The notes: generated by a model from the letters alone, not told the origin. Counted from the first letter of the stretch, positions 17,494 through 26,479 are shown. The stretch: 64,000 nt of DNA from Microbacterium hominis NBRC 15708 (GCF_001592125.1 NZ_BCWI01000013.1:55265-119264); one strand, 5' to 3'. Numbers and translations are program-made.

Positions 17494-18627
17494 ATGAGTG
17501 ACGCCGGCTCGCGTCGCCCGACGGTCTACGACGTCGCGCAGGAGGCGGGCGTGTCGATCGCGTCGGTGTCGTTCGCCTTCCGCCGGCCCGAGCGCATCAG
17601 CGAGGCGACGCGCGAGCGCGTGCTGGCCGCGGCGCGCCGCCTCGGCTACGCCCCGAGCGCCGCCGCCCGTGGGCTCGCGAACGGTCGCACCGGCATCCTG
17701 GGCCTGCACGCGTTCGACCTCATGCTCGAGCGGGCCGACCCGAGCGACATCGCGCCGCCGCGGCCCGACACGCGCCGTCCGCCGCTGGATGCCGGGGCCA
17801 TCATCCCGTGGTCGCAGACAGACGACGAGACGCTGTCCGATCCCCGCGCGTTCCCGCTGTACGTCGACGAGGTCCAGCGCGGCTTCGCGCTGGAGTGCTG
17901 GATGCTGGGGCGGCCGGTGGTGCTCTCCAGCGGCTCCGACAGCGACGTCTCGGTGGCCGACACGGCGGGCCGGGTCGACGGTCTGGCGATCTTCCCGTCG
18001 CCCGTGCTGCCGACGGCGCTGCTGCGGATGCCCGCGACCATACCCACGGTGCTGTTCAGCGTCGCCCCGGGCGATGACCCGCACCATCGCGTGCGCGTGG
18101 ACAACGCGGGCGGCATGAGCGCGCTCGTGGATCATCTCGTGCGCGATCACGGCTACGACGACGTCGCGTTCGTCGGCCGGCAGGAGGGCTTCGACAACGC
18201 CGAGCGGTTCGCCGCCTACCGTGCGTCGCTGACCCGCTGGGGTCTGCGCCCGCGCGACGAGCCGATCGACGGGACGGTGCGCGGTCCGCACCGCATGGTC
18301 GAGCAGCTGAGCGCGCTGCACGCGAGCGGTGCCCTGCCGCGCGTGCTCGTCTGCGCCACCGATCAGCACGCCCTGATGGCGCTGGACGCCCTCGCCGCGC
18401 TCGGCGTGCGGGTGCCCGACGAGGTCGCGGTCACCGGGTTCGACGGCATCCTGGCCGGTCGTCTCAGCACGCCGACGCTCACGTCGGTGCGTCAGCCGAT
18501 GGAGGCGATGGGCCGCGCCGCCGCGCGCATCCTGGCGGGCACCGCCGGCCCGCTCCCGGAGGGGCAGACGCGCTTCGATGCGGTGTTCGCCCCGCGCGTG
18601 GTGATCCGCCACAGCTGCGGCTGCTGA
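17494..18627 (+). CDS. LacI-family transcriptional repressor
   Basis: 377 residues. HTH TVYDVAQEAGVSIASVSFAFRRPERISEATRERVLAAARRLGY (residues ~9-50) plus hinge, then a periplasmic-binding-like effector domain with VTGFDGILAGRLSTPTLTSVRQP. Ends in HSCGC. The SVSFAF motif replaces the commoner TVSRAL in the recognition helix, so operator preference may deviate. Strong SD GAGGAGG. Last gene of the ABC/GH3 operon, so it probably represses it at 12396-12407, with autoregulation. Confidence 0.92.
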   Translation: MSDAGSRRPTVYDVAQEAGVSIASVSFAFRRPERISEATRERVLAAARRLGYAPSAAARGLANGRTGILGLHAFDLMLERADPSDIAPPRPDTRRPPLDAGAIIPWSQTDDETLSDPRAFPLYVDEVQRGFALECWMLGRPVVLSSGSDSDVSVADTAGRVDGLAIFPSPVLPTALLRMPATIPTVLFSVAPGDDPHHRVRVDNAGGMSALVDHLVRDHGYDDVAFVGRQEGFDNAERFAAYRASLTRWGLRPRDEPIDGTVRGPHRMVEQLSALHASGALPRVLVCATDQHALMALDALAALGVRVPDEVAVTGFDGILAGRLSTPTLTSVRQPMEAMGRAAARILAGTAGPLPEGQTRFDAVFAPRVVIRHSCGC

Positions 18628-18676
18628 GCTCCGGCCCGCCTTCCTGTCAGGTTCCTATGGATGCCGCCGGGGCGGC

Positions 18677-18687
18677 GGATTCTTGGC
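18677..18687. promoter_or_regulatory. Candidate response-regulator site upstream of the redox operon
   Basis: GGATTCTTGGC, whose complement GCCAAGAATCC is identical to a site upstream of the two-component response-regulator gene (23250-23260). It lies 34 nt before the ferric-reductase start. Only a single copy is visible here. Confidence 0.4.
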
Positions 18688-18720
18688 CTTGTCTCAGAGC
18701 CGCTCGGCGACGCTCGACGC

Positions 18721-20145
18721 ATGACCACCCAGGCCGCCACCCGAGCCACCCGAGCCACCTTCGTCGCCGCCGCACCCGCCGTGCGCGCCCGGTCGTGGCG
18801 ACCGGTGCGGCGCCTCGTCGCGATCGCCGTCGTCTGGGCGACCAGCCTGTTCGTCGTGGCGCTGTGGGTCGCCGGCGGCGCCGTGCAGGATCTGCTCGCG
18901 TGGGATGCCGACACCCTCAACACGCTGGGCCGCATCACGGGCCTGGTGTCGGCGAACCTGCTGCTGTACCAGGTGCTGCTGATGGCGCGCGTGCCGCTGT
19001 TCGAGCGGGCGTTCGGCCGCGACGCGATCACGCGGATGCACCGCTGGGTCGGCTTCTGGTCGTTCTGGCTGCTGCTGGCCCACATCGCCCTGCTGGTCGC
19101 CGGCTACGCGGCGCAGGCGGACGTGAACGTGTTCGTGCAGCTGTGGGACTTCGTCTGGAACTATCCCGGGATGCTGCTCGCCACCGCCGGGACGGGCCTG
19201 CTGGTGCTGGTCGTGGTGACGAGCATCCGCCGTGCGCGCCGCGCGATGCGCTACGAGTCGTGGCACCTGCTGCACCTGTACGGCTACCTCGGCGTGGGCC
19301 TCGCGATCCCGCACATGCTGTGGACCGGCGCGGACTTCGCGGCGCATCCGCTCGCCGAGGTCTACTGGTGGGGGCTGTGGGCCGTCACGGCGGCGGCGGT
19401 GCTGGTGTACCGGGTCGGCCTTCCGCTGTGGCGATCGGCACGCCACGGCATCCGCGTCACGGCCGTGGAGGCCGACGGCCCGGTCGGCGTCGTGGTGCGC
19501 ATGCGCGGCCGCAGGCTCGGGCGGCTCGGCGCCCGCGCGGGGCAGTTCTTCGTGTGGCGCTTCCTGGACGGCCCCGGCTGGACGAGGGGGCACCCGCTGT
19601 CGCTCGCCGCCGACCCGCGCCGCGGGGAGCTGGTCGTCGCGGCCCGCATGGTCGGAGACGGCACCCGGCGCCTGGCGACGCTGCGCCCCGGCACGCGCGT
19701 GCTCATCGAGGGGCCGTACGGAGAGTTCACGGGGGAGGCGCGCACCCGGCGGGGCCTGCTCCTGCTCGGCGCGGGCGCGGGCGTCGCACCCCTCGTGGCG
19801 TTGCTCGAGGCCGAGCCGTACGCTCCCGGGGAGGCGACGCTCGTGACGCGCGACCACGCGCCGGCCGAGGCGATGCGGACGGCGGCCATCGACCGCCTCG
19901 TGCGCGACCGCGGCGTCCGCCACGTCGCGCTCCACGGCCCACGGCGGGTCGAGGGCTCCACGTGGATGCCGGCGCACTTCGCCGACGGACGGGGCGCCGA
20001 GCTGCTGCGGCGGCTGGTGCCGGCCCTCGACGAGCACGACGTGTTCCTCTGCGGACCCGAGCCCTGGATGGCCGCCGTCCGGCGCGACCTGCGCGCCGCG
20101 GGCGTGAGCGCCGACCGGATCCACAGCGAAGCCTTCGGCGTCTGA
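18721..20145 (+). CDS. Ferric-reductase-like transmembrane flavoprotein with FAD/NAD(P)H domain
   Basis: 474 residues. N-terminal ~220 residues hold about six membrane spans with haem-ligand-type histidines (MHRWVGFWSFWLLLAHIALL and ESWHLLHLYGYLGVGLAIPHML). The C-terminal half is a ferredoxin-NADP reductase domain: GQFFVWRFLDGPGWTRGHPLSLAADP (FAD site), GPYGEF, LLLGAGAGVAPLVALLE (NAD(P)H-binding GxGxxxxP) and the terminal CGPEPWM. It moves electrons from NAD(P)H across the membrane. In operon with an FMN-binding protein and ApbE, the likely partner and its maturase. ATG at 18721. Confidence 0.88.
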   Translation: MTTQAATRATRATFVAAAPAVRARSWRPVRRLVAIAVVWATSLFVVALWVAGGAVQDLLAWDADTLNTLGRITGLVSANLLLYQVLLMARVPLFERAFGRDAITRMHRWVGFWSFWLLLAHIALLVAGYAAQADVNVFVQLWDFVWNYPGMLLATAGTGLLVLVVVTSIRRARRAMRYESWHLLHLYGYLGVGLAIPHMLWTGADFAAHPLAEVYWWGLWAVTAAAVLVYRVGLPLWRSARHGIRVTAVEADGPVGVVVRMRGRRLGRLGARAGQFFVWRFLDGPGWTRGHPLSLAADPRRGELVVAARMVGDGTRRLATLRPGTRVLIEGPYGEFTGEARTRRGLLLLGAGAGVAPLVALLEAEPYAPGEATLVTRDHAPAEAMRTAAIDRLVRDRGVRHVALHGPRRVEGSTWMPAHFADGRGAELLRRLVPALDEHDVFLCGPEPWMAAVRRDLRAAGVSADRIHSEAFGV

Positions 20146-20165
20146 CGCCGGGAGAGGAGACGACG

Positions 20166-20687
20166 ATGAAGAAGATCGTCTACGCGATACTCGCGACCCT
20201 GAGCGGGCTCGTCCTGCTCTTCAGCTACCGCACGTCGTTGCCCGAGGATCAGGCGTCCGCGTCTGCGTCCGCGGCGACGGACACGGCCACCGCCGCCGCC
20301 CGCACCGCGACGGCGCCGACCGCGACGACGCCGACGACGACGCCGCGCGCCACCGCGTCGGCCGCCGCGGCCACACCGTCCGCGACGGCCTCGTCGGGCA
20401 CCGGCCTCGCCGACGGCACCTACACGGGCGCCGCCGCCGACACCCGCTACGGCGCCGTGCAGGTGCAGATCACGGTGGCGGGCGGTGTCATCACGGACGT
20501 GCAGACCCCCCAGTACCCGAGCAGCAACGGCCGCGACCGGCAGATCAACCAGAACGCGCTGCCCCGCCTGATCTCGGAGACGATGGCCGCCCAGAGCGCC
20601 GCCATCGACATGGTCTCGGGGGCGACCTACACCAGCGACGGCTACATCGCGTCGCTGCAGTCGGCGATCGATCAGGCGGCGGCGTGA
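20166..20687 (+). CDS. FMN-binding domain protein (covalently flavinylated, exported)
   Basis: 173 residues. N-terminal hydrophobic helix (IVYAILATLSGLVLLF) followed by a ~50-residue low-complexity Ala/Thr/Ser linker, then an FMN_bind domain (GTYTGAAADTRYGAVQVQITVAGGVITDV). The flavinylation motif DMVSGATYTS is complete, so a Thr is expected to carry FMN outside the cytoplasm. Lies between the ferric-reductase-like gene and ApbE; its TGA overlaps the ApbE GTG. Confidence 0.9.
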   Translation: MKKIVYAILATLSGLVLLFSYRTSLPEDQASASASAATDTATAAARTATAPTATTPTTTPRATASAAAATPSATASSGTGLADGTYTGAAADTRYGAVQVQITVAGGVITDVQTPQYPSSNGRDRQINQNALPRLISETMAAQSAAIDMVSGATYTSDGYIASLQSAIDQAAA

Positions 20688-21511
20688 ACGCGCCGCGGCG
20701 GCAGGCCTGGACGGCCGCGGTCATGGGCACCACCGTCAGCATCCACGTGATCGCCGCGGGCGCCGTGCCGCCGCGTGCCGCGGACGCCGCGGCATCCACG
20801 ATCGCGGCGCTGCGCGAGCTCGACGCCCTCTTCTCGCCGTTCCGATCCGCCTCGCAGGTCTCACGGCTGCGTCGCGGGGAGCTGGCGCTCGCCGACGCCG
20901 ATCCGCGGCTGCGGGAGGTGGCGCAGGCCTGCGCCCGGCTCGAGACCGCCACCGGCGGCCGCTTCAGCGCCTCCTGGCGCGGCGGATTCGATCCCACCGG
21001 CTACGTGAAGGGCTGGGCGGCCGACCGCTCCGCCGACGCGCACCTGGTCCCCCTCCTCGAGGGCGGCGACGTCGTGGCCGTCGGGATCAACGTCGGCGGC
21101 GATCTGCGGGTGTGGACGGCCGCCGACGCGGACTGGTCGTGGCGCGTCGGCATCGCCGACCCGCGCCTCCCGGGCGCGCTGCTGGCGACAGTCGAGCTGC
21201 GCGCCGGCGCCGTGGCGACGTCGGGGACGGCGGAGCGGGGAGCGCACCTGCGCGACCCGCGGTCGGGCAAGCCGGTGCCCGGTCTCGTCAGCGCCACCGT
21301 CGGCGCCGACGACCTCACCACCGCCGACGCGTGGGCGACGGCGGTCGCCGTCTCGGCAGACGACGACCTCGGCTGGCTGTGGGGTGCGCCGCTGCGCTCC
21401 GGACTGGTCGCCGCCGCGACGGACGGCCCCGGCGGCGAGCCCGCGTCGCTCCGCGTGCGCCGGTGGCTCGGCGGCGTGGGCGTGGAGACGGTCGTCCACG
21501 CGGCGGCCTGA
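20684..21511 (+). CDS. apbE: FAD:protein FMN transferase (ApbE)
   Basis: 275 residues. Attaches FMN from FAD to a Thr in the target motif. Recognisable blocks: TVSIHVIAAG, DALFSPFRSASQVSRL, DPTGYVKGWAAD, NVGGDLRVWTA, TSGTAERGAHLRDPRSGKPV and TTADAWATAVAV (Mg-binding Thr-Ala-Asp region). GTG start overlaps the stop of the FMN-binding protein, so the substrate is almost certainly that neighbour. No obvious signal peptide, but the family may be membrane-associated. Confidence 0.92.
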   Translation: MNAPRRQAWTAAVMGTTVSIHVIAAGAVPPRAADAAASTIAALRELDALFSPFRSASQVSRLRRGELALADADPRLREVAQACARLETATGGRFSASWRGGFDPTGYVKGWAADRSADAHLVPLLEGGDVVAVGINVGGDLRVWTAADADWSWRVGIADPRLPGALLATVELRAGAVATSGTAERGAHLRDPRSGKPVPGLVSATVGADDLTTADAWATAVAVSADDDLGWLWGAPLRSGLVAAATDGPGGEPASLRVRRWLGGVGVETVVHAAA

Positions 21512-21551
21512 TCGCGCCGCGGCAGGCGGCCGGGCGCGGGCCGAGCCGTCG

Positions 21552-22526
21552 TCAGGCGGCGGGCAGCCGCAGCACCATCGTCGTCCCGCGCGAGGAGGTC
21601 GACTCGATGCCCACCGTGCCGCCCACCGTCGTGGCCGCCTCGCGCACCAGTGCGAGCCCCAGACCGAAGCCCCGCCGCCTCCCCGACTCCGGACCGCGGG
21701 CGAACCGCTCGAAGATCCGGTCGCGATCGGCGTCGGAGATGCCGGCGCCGGCATCGTGCACCCGCACCTCGACGGTGTCGCCCGACGTCGCCGCGGAGAT
21801 CTCGACGGTCGCCCCCGTCGGCGAATGCTGCACGGCGTTGTCCAGCAGCGCCACGCACAGCCGGGTGAGGGTGACGCGCGGCATCCGGACCAGAGCGGCG
21901 CTCGCGCCGGTGACGACGACCGCGACCCCGGCCTCCTCGGCGAGCGGCGCGATGGTCGCCGTGGCGGCGGCGATCGCGTCCGCCACCGGCGTGGGGGTGC
22001 GCTCCGAGGCGCTGCCCTCCGCGGTCAGCAGCATGTCGGTGAGCACCTCGTCCATCACGGCCGCGTCGGAGCGCAGCGCGGCGAGGGTGGCCGTCAGGTC
22101 CTCGCCCCGGCGGTGGCGCCGTTCGAGGATCTGCACCCGGCTCGTGAGGGCCGTCAGCGGCGTGCGCATCTCGTGGCTCGCGTCGGCCACGAACCCCCGT
22201 TGGAGGCGCAGCGCCGTGGCGAGAGGAGTGACCGCCCGCCGCGCGGCGAACCAGGCGACGAGGGCGAGCAGCACCACGCCCGCCACCCCGAGCGCGATCA
22301 CCCAGGGCAGCACGTGGTCGACGTCGACCACGATCCGGTCGCCGTCCGGGCCGGGTCGGCCCGCGTCCCCGCCGCCCCGGTGCGCCTCGGGGCGCGCCGA
22401 CAGCAGCAGGATCGAGACGAGCACGGCGACGCCGGCGGTCACCACGACGGCGGAGGCGACGCCCACCAGGACGCCCACGTTCAGCGCCGCGCGGTGCAGG
22501 CGGCGGCGGTCGGCGTCGTCGCTCAT
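21552..22526 (-). CDS. Two-component sensor histidine kinase
   Basis: 324 residues. Two membrane spans (about 18-42 and 74-95) bound a short extracytoplasmic loop of ~30 residues rich in Gly/Asp. The phospho-acceptor is H118 in VADASHEMRTPLTAL, followed by the N box (ALLDNAVQHSPTGA), G1 (VHDAGAGISDADRDRIFERFARG) and G2 (GFGLGLALVRE). The small sensor loop suggests sensing within the membrane or by a partner. ATG overlaps the response-regulator stop (ATGA). Faces the redox operon, 40 bp away. Confidence 0.92.
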   Translation of the reverse strand: MSDDADRRRLHRAALNVGVLVGVASAVVVTAGVAVLVSILLLSARPEAHRGGGDAGRPGPDGDRIVVDVDHVLPWVIALGVAGVVLLALVAWFAARRAVTPLATALRLQRGFVADASHEMRTPLTALTSRVQILERRHRRGEDLTATLAALRSDAAVMDEVLTDMLLTAEGSASERTPTPVADAIAAATATIAPLAEEAGVAVVVTGASAALVRMPRVTLTRLCVALLDNAVQHSPTGATVEISAATSGDTVEVRVHDAGAGISDADRDRIFERFARGPESGRRRGFGLGLALVREAATTVGGTVGIESTSSRGTTMVLRLPAA

Positions 22527-23197
22527 GCGCTGCTCCCGGCGCGGTAGCCGCGGCCCCGCACGGTCTCGATGATCTCGGGCGACGCCTTCCGGCGGATGTA
22601 GTGGACGTAGGTGTCGACCGAGCTGAGCGCATCGTCCGAGGAGAAGACGGCACCGAGGATCTCGTCGCGCGAGAACACGTGCTCGGGGCTCTCCGCGAGC
22701 AGAGCGAGCAGCCGCGCCTCCGTCGCCGTCAGGGCGATGCGCTCCCCGCCCGCACCGTACAAGGCTGCCGACTCGGCGATGAAGGTCCAGTCGCCGAGGT
22801 GGCGCCGCCGCCCCTCCGCCCGGTGGCCGCGCACCAGGGCGCGCAGCCGCGCGAGCAGCTCGTCGAAGTCGAAGGGCTTCACGAGGTAGTCGTTGGCCCC
22901 GGCATCCAGGCCGTCGACCCGATCCGACACGGCGCCCAGCGCGGTCAGCAGCAGGACCGGTGTCGTCAGGCGGGCGGTGCGCACGGCCTGCACCAGCTCG
23001 ACGCCGTCGAGCCCGGGCAGGCGGCGGTCGACCACGAGCACGTCGAAGCGTTCGGCCAGCGCGCGGTCGCGGGCCGCGCGGCCGTCCGTGAGGTGCGTGA
23101 CCTCATAGACCTCCGAGAGCACCTCGACGGTCATCCCGGCGATCGTCGGGTCGTCCTCGACGTAGAGCAGCCGTGGTCGGGCACCGTCGCGCGACAT
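22523..23197 (-). CDS. Two-component response regulator, OmpR/PhoB family
   Basis: 224 residues. Receiver domain LLYVEDDPTIAG with phospho-acceptor D57 in VLVVDRRLPGLDGVEL, K in NDYLVKPFDFDELLARLRAL, then a winged-helix DNA-binding domain (ALTATEARLLALLAESPEHVFSRDEILGAVF...SSVDTYVHYIRRK). ATG at 23197 is chosen for its GGAGG 5 bases upstream. An 11-bp-spaced direct repeat lies 42 nt upstream, as expected for this family. Confidence 0.93.
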   Translation of the reverse strand: MSRDGARPRLLYVEDDPTIAGMTVEVLSEVYEVTHLTDGRAARDRALAERFDVLVVDRRLPGLDGVELVQAVRTARLTTPVLLLTALGAVSDRVDGLDAGANDYLVKPFDFDELLARLRALVRGHRAEGRRRHLGDWTFIAESAALYGAGGERIALTATEARLLALLAESPEHVFSRDEILGAVFSSDDALSSVDTYVHYIRRKASPEIIETVRGRGYRAGSSA

Positions 23198-23238
23198 GCG
23201 TCCTCCGTTCCTGTCCGCCATCATCCACCCACACGCAC

Positions 23239-23260
23239 GCCAAGAGTCCGCCAAGAATCC
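23239..23260. promoter_or_regulatory. Direct-repeat operator upstream of the response regulator
   Basis: GCCAAGAGTCC (23239-23249) followed immediately by GCCAAGAATCC (23250-23260): tandem 11-bp repeats differing at one position. The helical 11-bp period suits tandem binding of OmpR/PhoB-type regulators, so the two-component system may be autoregulated. Confidence 0.5.
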
Positions 23261-23270
23261 CGCGCGCGTC

Positions 23271-24806
23271 TCAGTCCGACGCGACCAGCGCGGCCCACAG
23301 CTCCGCCCGTGCCGGGAACCGGGACAGGTCCACGCCGAGCAGCTGCTGCGCGTGCGCGACGCGGGCGCGCACGGTGTGCCGATGGATGCCGAGGCTGCGC
23401 GCCGCCTCGTCGATGCGGGCATCGTGCGCCAGCCACGTGCGCACCGTCTCGATCAGCGCCGTCCCGTGGGCCGCGTCGTGCGTGCGCAGGGGGCGCAGGC
23501 GCGCGTCCGCCAGGGCCCGCGCGGCGGGGGAGTCGAGGCTCGACAGCACGCCGGCGGCATCCGCGAAGCGCCCCACCCGCCCGGGCGCGGCGGTGCGCAG
23601 CGCGGTGAGGGCTTGCGCGTGCGCCCGCGCGAACGCCGCGTACTCGGCGGGCTCCGAGACCCCCACGGCGGCGTCGAGCAGCCCCGAGAGCGCCTCGGCG
23701 GCCCGCTCGTCGCCGGCGGGTTCGACGAGGACGATGCCGTCGGAGCTGCGGGCGTAGAAGAGGCCGCCGCGCTCGGCCGCGCGCAGCTCGAGCCAGTCGA
23801 CGGCGGCGTCCGCACGCCCGGGGGAGACGTTGGCCACCGCGACCACGACGGGCGCCGCCGGCAGCGGGCCCCACAGCTCCCGCGACACCCGTCGGGCCAG
23901 CTGGGGGTCGTCGGACAGCAGTGTCTGCAGCAGGCCCGTGCGCAGGGCCGAGCGGGCCCGGCCGAGGCCGACGTTCTGTTCGAGGGCGAGCCCGGCCATC
24001 GCGATCACCGAGGTCACGACGCTGCGCCCCTCCAGATCGAGGTCGGCGCCCACGATCGCGATGAGGCCGCGCAGGTGGCCGCCGCGGCCGAGCGTCTGCA
24101 TCGTGACGTGACGGTCGCCGATGTCGAGGGTCGAGGCGGCGCGCGCGCCGCGGCGGAGGACGGCCCCGGCCTCGGTCGCGAGCGCCGCGAGCGTGGCCTC
24201 ATCGAGGGCGTCGGAGGGGGCGCTCTGGGTGAGCGTGCCCGCCGCATCGAACAGCCCGACCCACGCGCCGAGCTGCGCTGCGAGCTCCGCCACCGTCGCG
24301 GCGAGCCCGTCGGGGCGCAGGGCGGCGAGCGAGATGGCGCGCTGCGCCGAGAGCGCCCACGTGCGCCGGGCGTACGCCTGGGCGGCGATCGCCTCCGCGT
24401 TCGCGCGGGCGAGGGCGATGAACGGGGTGCGGTAGGGCACCTCGAACAGCGGCATCCGCTCGGCGCGGCACGCCTCGACGAGGGCGGGCGGGATGCCGTC
24501 GCGGACGACCTCGGTGCCGAACCCGAGGCCGCGCACGCCGCGGGTGCGCAGCCGTGCGACGTAGGCCGTGTACCCGTCGAGGTCGCCGTCGGGCGCGGGG
24601 CCCGCCCCCACGAACTGGGTGCCGGTGGTCAGCAGCAGGAGGTCGTCGGCCAGGAAGGGCGTCGGATCGGCGAGGTCCGAGCTGTGCACCCACCGCAGCG
24701 GGGCCTCCAGCGCTCCCGCGTCGAGGTCGTCCGGATCCGACGCGAGGCGCAGATCGAGGTCGCGGCGCGCGAGGAGCGCGCGCAGGGTGGGCTGCGGATC
24801 GGTCAC
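23271..24806 (-). CDS. PucR-family transcriptional regulator
   Basis: 511 residues. N-terminal PucR-type domain (VHSSDLADPTPFLADDLLLLTTGTQF), a GGDEF-like middle, and a C-terminal HTH_30 helix (IDEAARSLGIHRHTVRARVAHAQQLLGVDLS, about residues 468-498). GTG start at 24806 with GAGGAGG upstream. Divergent from gabT, so it probably activates the putrescine/GABA catabolic genes in response to an intermediate. Confidence 0.88.
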   Translation of the reverse strand: MTDPQPTLRALLARRDLDLRLASDPDDLDAGALEAPLRWVHSSDLADPTPFLADDLLLLTTGTQFVGAGPAPDGDLDGYTAYVARLRTRGVRGLGFGTEVVRDGIPPALVEACRAERMPLFEVPYRTPFIALARANAEAIAAQAYARRTWALSAQRAISLAALRPDGLAATVAELAAQLGAWVGLFDAAGTLTQSAPSDALDEATLAALATEAGAVLRRGARAASTLDIGDRHVTMQTLGRGGHLRGLIAIVGADLDLEGRSVVTSVIAMAGLALEQNVGLGRARSALRTGLLQTLLSDDPQLARRVSRELWGPLPAAPVVVAVANVSPGRADAAVDWLELRAAERGGLFYARSSDGIVLVEPAGDERAAEALSGLLDAAVGVSEPAEYAAFARAHAQALTALRTAAPGRVGRFADAAGVLSSLDSPAARALADARLRPLRTHDAAHGTALIETVRTWLAHDARIDEAARSLGIHRHTVRARVAHAQQLLGVDLSRFPARAELWAALVASD

Positions 24807-24878
24807 GGCGGGGCCTCCTCGGCGCGCTGCGGGGCCGCGCGCGGCGGTGCGGTCTGCGGGTCGACGGGCGCACCCCGC

Positions 24879-24953
24879 TGTACGCGATGTATGCCCTTCG
24901 ACTCAGAATGTACACGGCGGAAGGTGTGACGCGGGGCTCGCGGCTCATACGCT
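24879..24953 (+). promoter_or_regulatory. gabT promoter with possible PucR site
   Basis: TGTGAC (24925-24930), 17 bases, TACGCT (24948-24953), ATG at 24960: leaderless arrangement. An inverted repeat TGTAC (24879-24883)/GTACA (24910-24914) lies upstream and is a candidate PucR operator, though the 26-bp gap is large. Confidence 0.42.
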
Positions 24954-24959
24954 CCCGGC

Positions 24960-26327
24960 ATGAGCATCATCGACAGCGCCGTCGTCGGCGGACCGACCCT
25001 GGCGCAGGAGCGCCGCCTCGTCACCAGCATCCCCGGCCCCCGCTCGCAGGAGCTGCTGGCCCGCAAGAGCGCCGCCGTCGCCGCGGGTGTCGCGCACACG
25101 GTGCCGATCGAGGCCGTCGCCGCGGGCGGCGGGGTCGTCGTGGATGCCGACGGGAACTCGCTCATCGATCTCGGCAGCGGCATCGCGGTGACCAGCGTCG
25201 GAAACGCGAACCCGCGCGTCGTGGCGGCCGTGCAGGCCGCGGTCGCCCAGATGACCCACACGTGCTTCATGATCTCGCCCTACGAGTCCTACGTCGCCGT
25301 CGCCGAGCGGCTGAACCGGCTGACCCCGGGCGATCACGAGAAGAAGTCCGCGCTGTTCAACTCGGGCGCCGAGGCCGTCGAGAACGCGATCAAGATCGCC
25401 CGGAAGGCGACCGGACGTCAGGCCGTCGTCGCCTTCGACCACGCCTACCACGGCCGCACGAACCTGACGATGGCCCTCACCGCCAAGTCGATGCCGTACA
25501 AGAGCGGCTTCGGGCCGTTCGCCTCCGAGGTCTATCGGGTGCCCGCGTCCTACCCGTTCCGCGACGGCCTGAGCGGTGCGGACGCCGCGGCCAGGGCCAT
25601 CTCGCTGATCGAGAAGCAGATCGGCGCCGACAACCTCGCCGCCGTCATCATCGAGCCCATCCAGGGCGAGGGCGGCTTCATCGTCCCCGCCGAGGGGTTC
25701 CTTCCGGCGGTCGTGGACTGGTGCCGCGCGAACGGCGTCGTCTTCATCGCCGACGAGGTCCAGACGGGCTTCGCCCGCACCGGCGAGATGTTCGCGAGCG
25801 ACCTGTTCGGCATCGTCCCCGACCTCATCACGACCGCGAAGGGCATCGCCGGGGGCATGCCGCTGGCGGCGGTCACCGGTCGCGCCGAGATCATGGACGC
25901 GACCCACGGCGGCGGTCTGGGCGGCACGTACGGCGGCAACCCCGTGGCCTGTGCCGCCGCGCTCGCCGCGATGGACGCGTTCGAGAACGACGGGCTGCTC
26001 GAGCGGGCACGAGAGATCGGGGGGATCCTCCGTGCCCGCTTCGAGTCGCTGCAGGGCTCCGACGCCCGCATCGGCGACGTCCGCGGCGCCGGCGCCATGA
26101 TCGCCGTCGAGTTCGTCGACCCCGCCACGAAGGCACCGGATGCCGCGCTGACCGCGGCGGTCGCCAAAGCGGCGATCGCGCAGGGCGTCATCGTCCTCAC
26201 GTGCGGCACCTACGGCAACGTCATCCGCTTCCTGCCGCCGCTGACGATCTCGGACGACCTCCTCGCCGAGGGCGTCGACGTGGTCGCCGCCGCCGTCGCC
26301 GCCCACGCCGCCGTCGCCGCCCACTGA
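24960..26327 (+). CDS. gabT: 4-aminobutyrate aminotransferase
   Basis: 455 residues. PLP enzyme converting GABA and 2-oxoglutarate to succinic semialdehyde and glutamate. Class III aminotransferase signature: NSGAEAVENAIKIARKATGR, FDHAYHGRTNLTMALTAK, VIIEPIQGEGGFIVP, IADEVQTGF and the Schiff-base lysine K294 in TTAKGIAGGMPLAA. Divergent from pucR-like gene; first gene of the putrescine/GABA island. Related ornithine or beta-alanine aminotransferases are less likely because putrescine oxidase and SSADH genes follow. Confidence 0.92.
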   Translation: MSIIDSAVVGGPTLAQERRLVTSIPGPRSQELLARKSAAVAAGVAHTVPIEAVAAGGGVVVDADGNSLIDLGSGIAVTSVGNANPRVVAAVQAAVAQMTHTCFMISPYESYVAVAERLNRLTPGDHEKKSALFNSGAEAVENAIKIARKATGRQAVVAFDHAYHGRTNLTMALTAKSMPYKSGFGPFASEVYRVPASYPFRDGLSGADAAARAISLIEKQIGADNLAAVIIEPIQGEGGFIVPAEGFLPAVVDWCRANGVVFIADEVQTGFARTGEMFASDLFGIVPDLITTAKGIAGGMPLAAVTGRAEIMDATHGGGLGGTYGGNPVACAAALAAMDAFENDGLLERAREIGGILRARFESLQGSDARIGDVRGAGAMIAVEFVDPATKAPDAALTAAVAKAAIAQGVIVLTCGTYGNVIRFLPPLTISDDLLAEGVDVVAAAVAAHAAVAAH

Positions 26328-26360
26328 GCCCGCCCCGGCACCACGCCATCACCCCACCCC

Positions 26361-26436
26361 ATGTCCCACTTGCGCCCGGCGATGTCCCACTTTCGGTCTT
26401 CCAGAGGCCACTGTGACAGCGCTTATTGGGACATCG
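26361..26436. repeat. GATGTCCCACTT repeats with 10-bp inverted arm
   Basis: ATGTCCCACTT occurs at 26361-26371 and again at 26382-26392 (directly repeated). CGATGTCCCA (26380-26389) is perfectly inverted as TGGGACATCG (26427-26436) across a 37-base loop. The element fills the gap between gabT and the putrescine-oxidase gene. It could be an operator array, a hairpin or an IS-end remnant. Confidence 0.45.
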
Positions 26437-26479
26437 TGCGGGAGCACCACGCAACCGGACCCACGACAGAGGAGATACC

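Noticed and set aside
26361..26436. Insertion sequence
   Set aside because: No transposase open frame and only 76 bp; kept as repeat only.
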